Shown piece by piece: positions 1 to 3,688 of a DNA stretch of 7,104 nt; the first letter of the stretch is position 1; every line of letters starts with the position of its first letter. Under the pieces are notes generated by a model that was given only the letters and a program-made list of their open reading frames with translations, made no database searches and was not told where the DNA came from. The position numbers and the translations under genes are program-made. The stretch is taken from the NCBI GenBank assembly GCA_902766545.1, contig CACXEC010000073.1:1-7104 (forward strand), read 5' to 3'. The DNA comes from an uncultured Erysipelotrichaceae bacterium (GTDB lineage Bacteria > Bacillota_I > Bacilli_A > RF39 > UBA660).

Positions 1-528
1 GCTTTACTTGGTAATTCATTAACTATAAGTGGAGTACAAAAAGATCATTTAGAATCTTTATTTAATAAATTAACTGATGCAGGATGTAATTTTGCAATTA
101 ATGAAGATGAGGTAACCATATCAAAAAGCGACAAGTTAAACCCTGTAAATGTTAAAACCTTAGTTTATCCAGGATTTCCAACAGATTTAGGACAACCAAT
201 GAGTACTTTTTTGACACAATGTGATGGTGATTCTATTTTTGAAGAGACAATATATGAAAATAGAATGAGACATATTAAATATTTAAATGAAATGGGAGCT
301 AATATTGACCTTGATGGAAAAATTGCAGTTATTCATGGGAAAACAGAACTAGTCGGTCGTAATGTAGAAGCTACTGATCTTAGAGCTGGAGCGGCTATGC
401 TTTTAGCTGGAATGATTGCTAAAGGACATACAGAAATAACAAATATTGAGCATATTTTAAGAGGATATGAAAATATTGTTGAAAAATTATCAGCTGTTGG
501 TGCTGATGTTAAGATCATTGAAGAATAA
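1..528 (+). CDS. murA: UDP-N-acetylglucosamine 1-carboxyvinyltransferase, C-terminal part (5' end outside window)
   Basis: The reading frame is open from base 1 to the TAA at 526-528. It gives 175 visible residues, roughly the last 40% of a family usually about 420 residues long. MurA transfers enolpyruvate from PEP to UDP-GlcNAc, the first committed step of peptidoglycan synthesis, in the cytoplasm. Visible family motifs are YPGFPTDLGQP (encoded near 166-198), which carries the Asp matching catalytic Asp305 of E. coli, then EETIYENRMRH, ATDLRAGAAMLLAGMIA and the C-terminal RGYENI with the conserved Arg (Arg397 equivalent). The residue before that Arg is Leu where Asp is usual. The PEP-binding Cys loop lies upstream, outside the window. 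A start at the internal ATG (199) would cut the fold in half and is rejected. Being followed by rpmE suggests positional equivalence to Bacillus murAB (murZ) rather than murAA; this is inference. Confidence 0.95.
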   Translation, partial: ALLGNSLTISGVQKDHLESLFNKLTDAGCNFAINEDEVTISKSDKLNPVNVKTLVYPGFPTDLGQPMSTFLTQCDGDSIFEETIYENRMRHIKYLNEMGANIDLDGKIAVIHGKTELVGRNVEATDLRAGAAMLLAGMIAKGHTEITNIEHILRGYENIVEKLSAVGADVKIIEE

Positions 529-541
529 ATAACTAATTTTC

Positions 542-569
542 TTGCATATTTTAAAAAGTATGATATAAT
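542..569 (+). promoter_or_regulatory. Sigma-A type promoter for rpmE
   Basis: TTGCAT (542-547) is followed after 16 bases by TATAAT (564-569), and a TG at 561-562 makes an extended -10 (TGATATAAT). Transcription would start near 576, giving a leader of about 50 bases before rpmE. It lies in the 99-base gap after murA, so rpmE need not depend on murA transcription. I saw no convincing terminator for murA in this gap. Confidence 0.8.
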
Positions 570-589
570 ACCTTTGTTAACGAATTTCT

Positions 590-607
590 ATGGTTACTTG
601 TAACCAT
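590..607 (+). promoter_or_regulatory. Perfect inverted repeat in the rpmE leader (candidate L31 leader hairpin or operator)
   Basis: ATGGTTAC (590-597) and GTAACCAT (600-607) are perfect inverted repeats separated by TT. As RNA this folds to a 7-bp stem capped by CUUG, and 588-589 and 608-609 can add a C-G and a U-G pair. The SD site of rpmE (613-620) starts six bases after the repeat, so folding or protein binding could affect initiation. Ribosomal protein genes are often autoregulated through such leaders, and L31 leader families are described in several bacterial groups. I have not shown that this matches one of them. A DNA operator is the alternative reading. Confidence 0.5.
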
Positions 608-612
608 GGCTG

Positions 613-620
613 AAGGAGGA
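613..620 (+). promoter_or_regulatory. Strong ribosome binding site of rpmE
   Basis: AAGGAGGA lies eight bases before the ATG at 628. It is the best Shine-Dalgarno match in the window, as expected for a highly translated ribosomal protein, and it fixes the rpmE start. Confidence 0.85.
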
Positions 621-627
621 ATAGAGA

Positions 628-831
628 ATGGCAAAAAAAGGTTTACACCCTGAAAGAGTAGAGTGTGTGATAACTTGTGCATGTGGCAATAGTTTTACTA
701 CATTATCAAATAAAGAAAGTCATTTTGTAGAAACTTGCTCAAAATGTAGTCCGGCATATACTGGTAAGGATAATAAAGTTACAAGAAAAGGTAATGCTGA
801 TAAATTTAAGAAAAAATATAATCTTGACTAA
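628..831 (+). CDS. rpmE: Large ribosomal subunit protein bL31, zinc-binding (C+) form
   Basis: This 67-residue basic protein is part of the 50S subunit and, in the family, helps form a bridge to the small subunit. It matches bL31 along its length: the N-terminal KKGLHPE, the CAC(G)N segment, CSKC, the YTGK segment and a C-terminal DKFKKKYNL, which is the usual L31 ending. C17, C19, C37 and C40 are the four Cys of the zinc-binding C+ type; C13 is an extra Cys. The usual HPFYTG after the second Cys pair reads SPAYTG here. The start is fixed by the strong SD at 613-620. The gene has its own promoter and terminator, so it appears monocistronic. In B. subtilis the C+ form is the zinc-replete housekeeping copy; whether a Cys-less paralogue exists cannot be judged from this window. 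Confidence 0.96.
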   Translation: MAKKGLHPERVECVITCACGNSFTTLSNKESHFVETCSKCSPAYTGKDNKVTRKGNADKFKKKYNLD

Positions 832-855
832 AATTTAGTCATTTTTATTTATTTT
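825..855 (+). terminator. Intrinsic terminator overlapping the end of rpmE
   Basis: TGACTAA (825-831) pairs with TTAGTCA (835-841) around a three-base AAT loop, followed by a T-rich tail (842-855). The ascending arm contains the last Asp codon and the TAA stop (829-831) of rpmE, so the terminator is built partly from coding sequence. The stem has few G/C pairs, so its strength is moderate. Confidence 0.7.
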
Positions 856-861
856 GATTTA

Positions 862-870
862 TGGTAAAAT
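862..870 (+). promoter_or_regulatory. Extended -10 promoter for the rpiB operon
   Basis: TGGTAAAAT matches an extended -10 (TG-N-TAAAAT, hexamer 865-870). The -35 region is only AT-rich; TTTTTA at 842-847 is a weak candidate with a 17-base spacer. A start near 877 would leave a very short leader before the ATG at 892. It follows directly after the rpmE terminator and is the only good promoter before the run of genes that ends at 3639. Confidence 0.55.
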
Positions 871-891
871 ATCAAAAGGGATGTGATATAT

Positions 892-1338
892 ATGAAAATT
901 GCAATAGCAACTGATCATAATGGTGTTGATGTAAAAAAAGAAATTAAAGCGTATTTAAAAAATCAAGGAATAGAAGTAATTGATTTTAGTCAGCATAATA
1001 GTGCGGTTGATGATTATCCAATGTACGCTTTTGAAGTTGGAGAATATATTGCAGGTGGAAATGCCGATTTTGGAATTTTATTATGTGGAACTGGTATTGG
1101 AATGAGTATTGCTGCTAATAAAGTTAAAGGAATTAGATGTGCTCATGTATCTAATACAAGTGAGGCAATTTTAGCAAGAAATCATAATAACGCTAATATA
1201 ATCGCATTAGGTATCAATAACAATAAAGTTAATGATATTTTAAAAATGATAGATTTATTTATTAATACTGATTTTAAAAAAGAAGAACGACATATTCGTA
1301 GAAATAATCAAATTTCAGAATATGAAAACAAAAGATAA
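892..1338 (+). CDS. rpiB: Ribose-5-phosphate isomerase B
   Basis: This 148-residue cytoplasmic enzyme of the RpiB/LacAB family interconverts ribose 5-phosphate and ribulose 5-phosphate in the pentose phosphate pathway. Visible signatures are the N-terminal MKIAIATDHNG, GILLCGTGIGMSIAANK with the active-site Cys65, RNHNNANIIALG with His98, and the C-terminal RHIRR (133-137) that supplies phosphate-binding arginines. Length is typical. The start is set at the ATG at 892: an upstream in-frame GTG at 883 lies inside the ribosome-binding stretch (GTGAT at 883-887) and would add only three residues not seen in the family. LacA/LacB galactose-6-phosphate isomerases are related, but no lac genes are nearby, so RpiB is preferred. 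Its stop codon overlaps the next start (TAATG), indicating translational coupling. Confidence 0.93.
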   Translation: MKIAIATDHNGVDVKKEIKAYLKNQGIEVIDFSQHNSAVDDYPMYAFEVGEYIAGGNADFGILLCGTGIGMSIAANKVKGIRCAHVSNTSEAILARNHNNANIIALGINNNKVNDILKMIDLFINTDFKKEERHIRRNNQISEYENKR

Positions 1339-1532
1339 TGGTTAAGGTAGTTATTTATATTTTATCAATACTTGTTTCAATGTTTGCTATATCAGGAATT
1401 AACTTTAATAATTTTTTTAAAAAAAATCACTTGTGGGAAGCAAGAATTTTTATAGTTATTATCAGTTTTATTTTAGGATATTTACTGGCTGAGTTTATTC
1501 TAAATTTTTCCAGCATTAATATAATTAATTAG
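1338..1532 (+). CDS. Small two-helix membrane protein of the DUF1146 (YwzB) type
   Basis: This 64-residue protein has two hydrophobic segments (about 3-19 and 36-58) joined by a short polar link containing NNFFKK. The pattern hydrophobic helix, N/D-x-FFK, E-A-R, then IISFILGYLLAEFI resembles the DUF1146/YwzB family known from Bacillus, whose function is unknown. Context supports this: in B. subtilis ywzB lies just upstream of murAA-spoIID, and here it is immediately upstream of spoIID. The ATG (1338-1340) overlaps the rpiB stop by one base and no good SD is visible, so translation probably depends on coupling. Both termini probably sit on the same side of the membrane. Family assignment is by motif recall and position, not by a search. 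Confidence 0.75.
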   Translation: MVKVVIYILSILVSMFAISGINFNNFFKKNHLWEARIFIVIISFILGYLLAEFILNFSSINIIN

Positions 1533-1539
1533 AGGTGAT
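1531..1539 (+). promoter_or_regulatory. Ribosome binding site that decides the spoIID start
   Basis: AGAGGTGAT overlaps the TAG stop (1530-1532) of the upstream gene. Its AGGTG core ends six bases before the ATT at 1544. The only standard start codon nearby, GTG 1535-1537, lies inside this SD and has no SD of its own. This favours initiation at ATT 1544 over GTG 1535. Confidence 0.6.
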
Positions 1540-1543
1540 AATT

Positions 1544-2422
1544 ATTAAAAAATTATTTTTAATAGTTTTGTTTTTATTTCCAATATCAATAAGTAGTTTT
1601 AAATATAAAACTACTTTTTTTAATAATAATCCAAGTAAGAAAACAATTTTGGTATATTTAAAGGATAGAGAAATATTTCTTGATTTAGAGGATTATGTTT
1701 TGGGAGTAGTTTCAGCGGAAATGCCAGCATTATTTGATAATGAAGCTTTAAAAGCTCAAGCTGTGGCTTCAAGAAGTTTTGCTTTAAGTAAGATAAAAAA
1801 TAATATTATATATATTACTTCAACAATTAATGATCAAGTCTATTACGATAATCTTATATTATCTGAACGTTGGAAAGATAATTATGATATATATTATGAT
1901 AAAATACATAAAGCCGTTAAAAATACCGAGGGTCAAGCGGTTTCTAGAAATGGGAAAATACTAAAAACATATTACTTTTCTATGAGTAATGGTCAAACGG
2001 AGTCTTCTGAAGAAGTATTTAAAGAAAATACTTTTGATAGCGTTGATTCTCCATATGAAAATAGTAGTCTAAAAAACTTTGAATATGCTTTAACAATTTC
2101 AAAAGGTGATCTTTTAAATAAACTTGGTTTAACGTCCTTTCTTATAAACGAAATTAATAGAAATGAAACAAATCATGTAAAAAATATAGAAATTTCTGGA
2201 AAAACATATACAGGTGTAGAATTTAGAAAATTATTAAATTTACGGTCAACGGATTTTACGATTACCAACGGTAATGAAGATACTTTGATTATTACTACCA
2301 AAGGTTATGGACATGGCGTAGGTATGAGTCAATATGGAGCAAATGAAATGGCAAAAAGAGGAAATAATTATCAAACTATTTTGAAGCATTATTATCAAAA
2401 TATTGATATAGTTGAAATTTAA
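1544..2422 (+). CDS. spoIID: Stage II sporulation protein D (SpoIID/LytB family lytic transglycosylase)
   Basis: SpoIID cleaves glycan strands stripped of stem peptides and, with SpoIIM and SpoIIP, drives engulfment membrane movement from the mother-cell side. The protein is 292 residues from ATT 1544 (295 from GTG 1535), close to family size. Numbered from the GTG, it has an N-terminal hydrophobic anchor (7-22), then DYVLGVVSAEMPA with Glu62 at the position of catalytic Glu88 of B. subtilis SpoIID, EALKAQAVASRSFAL (70-84), YYFSMSNGQTE (146-156), and the C-terminal block GYGHGVGMSQYGANEMAKRG (257-276). All core motifs are intact, so activity is likely. The start is uncertain: the SD is correctly spaced for a non-canonical ATT giving a product beginning KKLFLIV. 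spoIIM and spoIIP are not in this window. It is the third gene of the rpiB run. Confidence 0.94.
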   Translation: MKKLFLIVLFLFPISISSFKYKTTFFNNNPSKKTILVYLKDREIFLDLEDYVLGVVSAEMPALFDNEALKAQAVASRSFALSKIKNNIIYITSTINDQVYYDNLILSERWKDNYDIYYDKIHKAVKNTEGQAVSRNGKILKTYYFSMSNGQTESSEEVFKENTFDSVDSPYENSSLKNFEYALTISKGDLLNKLGLTSFLINEINRNETNHVKNIEISGKTYTGVEFRKLLNLRSTDFTITNGNEDTLIITTKGYGHGVGMSQYGANEMAKRGNNYQTILKHYYQNIDIVEI

Positions 2423-2429
2423 TGTATAT

Positions 2430-2450
2430 TTTTGGTAAATATAACCAAAA
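2430..2450 (+). repeat. Weak inverted repeat between spoIID and the spoIIQ-like gene
   Basis: TTTTGGT (2430-2436) and ACCAAAA (2444-2450) form a 7-bp dyad around AAATATA. There is no T-tract after it, so it is not a convincing terminator. It could be a weak mRNA hairpin or a binding site in the only real gap (49 bases) within the operon. Confidence 0.35.
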
Positions 2451-2471
2451 TCTTATTAAGGAAGGTGTTAT

Positions 2472-3110
2472 ATGAAACCAAAATATAGATTAAAAAATTG
2501 GGTAGTGATTAGTGTTTATACATTAGCAATTTCAGCTATTGTAGTGAGTATGTTTTTGTTAAATAGGGTATTGAAAGAAAGTACATATTCGGATGAAACT
2601 TTATCATATGTTTATAAAGGATTACTTCATGATGTTATACCAGTTGTTAATTATCAAAATAATGAAATTATTAAACCTTTTGAAAGTGAAGAAGTTGATA
2701 TATTAAAATCTTTTTATAATAAAGACGCTGATGCTTCTGTTCAAGAAAAATCATTAATTATGTATCAAAATACTTATATGCCAAATACCGGAGTATTGTA
2801 TTCTTCATCACAAGAATTTGAAATCTTAGCGGTTTTAGATGGTACAGTTGCGGATGTAGTTGCAGATGAGATAATGGGCAATAATGTAACTATTAAACAT
2901 TCAAATAATTTGACAACTGTTTATCAAAGTTTAAATGAAGTTAATGTTATTGTTGGAGATTTAATTAAACAAGGTGATGTAATAGGAACTAGTGGTATTA
3001 ATAAAGTTGAATCTTCATCAGAAAATATGCTTTTATTTGAAGTAATTAATAATGGTGAATATCTTAATCCAGAAGAATTCTATAATACGAACATAAAAGA
3101 ATTATCTTAA
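2472..3110 (+). CDS. spoIIQ: SpoIIQ-like membrane-anchored M23 (LytM) domain protein lacking metal ligands
   Basis: This 212-residue protein has one N-terminal transmembrane segment (about 9-31) and an extracytoplasmic domain whose second half (about 103-205) follows the M23/LytM fold: PNTGVLY, AVLDGTVADVV, NNVTIKHSNNLTTVYQSL, VGDLIKQGDVIGTSG, MLLFEVINNG, LNPEEFY. SpoIIQ is made in the forespore and binds SpoIIIAH across the intermembrane space during engulfment. The position right after spoIID matches the Bacillus and clostridial order. The metal-binding positions are replaced: HxGxD reads NTGVL (105-109), HxH reads MLL (186-188), and the usual Y-x-H reads YQS (151-153). It is therefore probably a binding scaffold and not a peptidase. 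The start is supported by AAGGAAGGTG at 2458-2467. A general M23 family protein is the alternative, but context and the single helix favour SpoIIQ. Confidence 0.85.
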   Translation: MKPKYRLKNWVVISVYTLAISAIVVSMFLLNRVLKESTYSDETLSYVYKGLLHDVIPVVNYQNNEIIKPFESEEVDILKSFYNKDADASVQEKSLIMYQNTYMPNTGVLYSSSQEFEILAVLDGTVADVVADEIMGNNVTIKHSNNLTTVYQSLNEVNVIVGDLIKQGDVIGTSGINKVESSSENMLLFEVINNGEYLNPEEFYNTNIKELS

Positions 3111-3141
3111 TTATTGTAATAATTTAAAAATAGGATTAAAA

Positions 3142-3639
3142 ATGTATGTTTTTGAATTTACTGATAATGAAATAAAAATATTTAACAAAAAGACAAAAAA
3201 ACTAGTAATTGAAAAGATACCTAAAGACATTATTAAAAATAATAAAATATATGATTTTTTAAAATTAACTGATAAGCTAAATAAAATTGTTTATAATTAT
3301 AAAATTATTAACACTTTTTTTCGAATTAAAATTATTATATTAATATTTGAAAGTATTACACCGACAGAAGAATATTTATTTAAAAGCTTGTTTGTCTCCT
3401 TTTCAAATGCCGATGTGCAATTAATAAATGTAAATGATATTTTCGATAATAGACATTTATTTATAAGTGGTGATAATTTATATTATAATAATAAAAAAAC
3501 CGAGAGAATCTCTAAAGGTGAATATATATTAATAGGAAATTATGATAAGTATTCAAGTCTAAAGAAAAAAATTGAAAAAAACAATATTACTTTATTGGAG
3601 TATGAAAATAGTAATACAATTATATATGAAAAAGTATAG
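3142..3639 (+). CDS. Protein of unknown function; possible shortened MreB/Mbl-like actin-fold remnant
   Basis: This 165-residue protein is rich in Lys, Ile and Asn, with no signal peptide or clear membrane helix. I do not recognise a family with confidence. Its start lies 31 bases after spoIIQ with a weak SD (TAGGAT, 3131-3136), so it is probably co-transcribed. Three stretches recall MreB/Mbl: the N-terminal strand pair VFEFTDNEIKIFNKKTKK (3-20), in the place of DLGTANT...; KIIILIFESITPTEEYLF (63-80) then DVQLINV (91-97), like VVICVPSGITEVEKRAV...VYLIEE; and YILIGNYDKYSSLKKKI (128-144) before the C-terminus, like the ILTGGGALLKGLD segment. At 165 residues it would be half the usual MreB length, and the nucleotide-binding glycines are missing. 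Bacillus has spoIIID-mbl at this position, which fits. A lineage-specific unrelated protein remains possible. Confidence 0.6.
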   Translation: MYVFEFTDNEIKIFNKKTKKLVIEKIPKDIIKNNKIYDFLKLTDKLNKIVYNYKIINTFFRIKIIILIFESITPTEEYLFKSLFVSFSNADVQLINVNDIFDNRHLFISGDNLYYNNKKTERISKGEYILIGNYDKYSSLKKKIEKNNITLLEYENSNTIIYEKV

Positions 3640-3657
3640 TTGTATTACTTTTCTTTT
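3610..3657 (+). terminator. Long hairpin terminator ending the rpiB-spoIID-spoIIQ run
   Basis: AGTAATACAA (3610-3619) pairs perfectly with TTGTATTACT (3640-3649). The stem continues inwards to about 16 pairs with two G-U wobbles (3610-3625 with 3634-3649) around an eight-base loop (3626-3633). A T-rich tail (TTTTCTTTT) ends at 3657. The ascending arm and loop lie in the last codons of the 165-residue gene, whose TAG is at 3637-3639. Confidence 0.8.
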
Positions 3658-3665
3658 GGTATAAT
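3640..3665 (+). promoter_or_regulatory. Extended -10 promoter for nifJ
   Basis: TGGTATAAT (3657-3665) is a consensus extended -10 with hexamer TATAAT at 3660-3665. A possible -35, TTGTAT (3640-3645), is only 14 bases upstream, so the extended -10 probably carries most of the recognition. The promoter sits within and just after the upstream terminator. Transcription would start near 3672, leaving a leader of under 20 bases. Confidence 0.75.
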
Positions 3666-3688
3666 ATTGGTAGAAAGAATGTGTAAGT

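Noticed and set aside
199..528. Separate 109-residue gene starting at the internal ATG
   Set aside because: The same frame is open from base 1 and encodes continuous MurA sequence, including the PTD motif upstream of the ATG. It is part of a truncated-by-window murA.
883..891. GTG 883 as the rpiB start
   Set aside because: It falls within the SD-like GTGAT, and the family N-terminus begins at the MKIAIATDH encoded from 892.
1515..1532. TATAAT at 1520-1525 as a promoter for spoIID
   Set aside because: There is no -35 match, and the start of transcription would fall about at the SD, leaving it outside or at the very end of the mRNA. The DNA is AT-rich enough for chance hexamers.
2424..2442. 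Sigma-F promoter for spoIIQ (GTATA at 2424 with GGTAAATAT at 2434)
   Set aside because: The -10-like element is plausible but the GTATA is only five bases away instead of about 15, and no -35 sits at the right distance.
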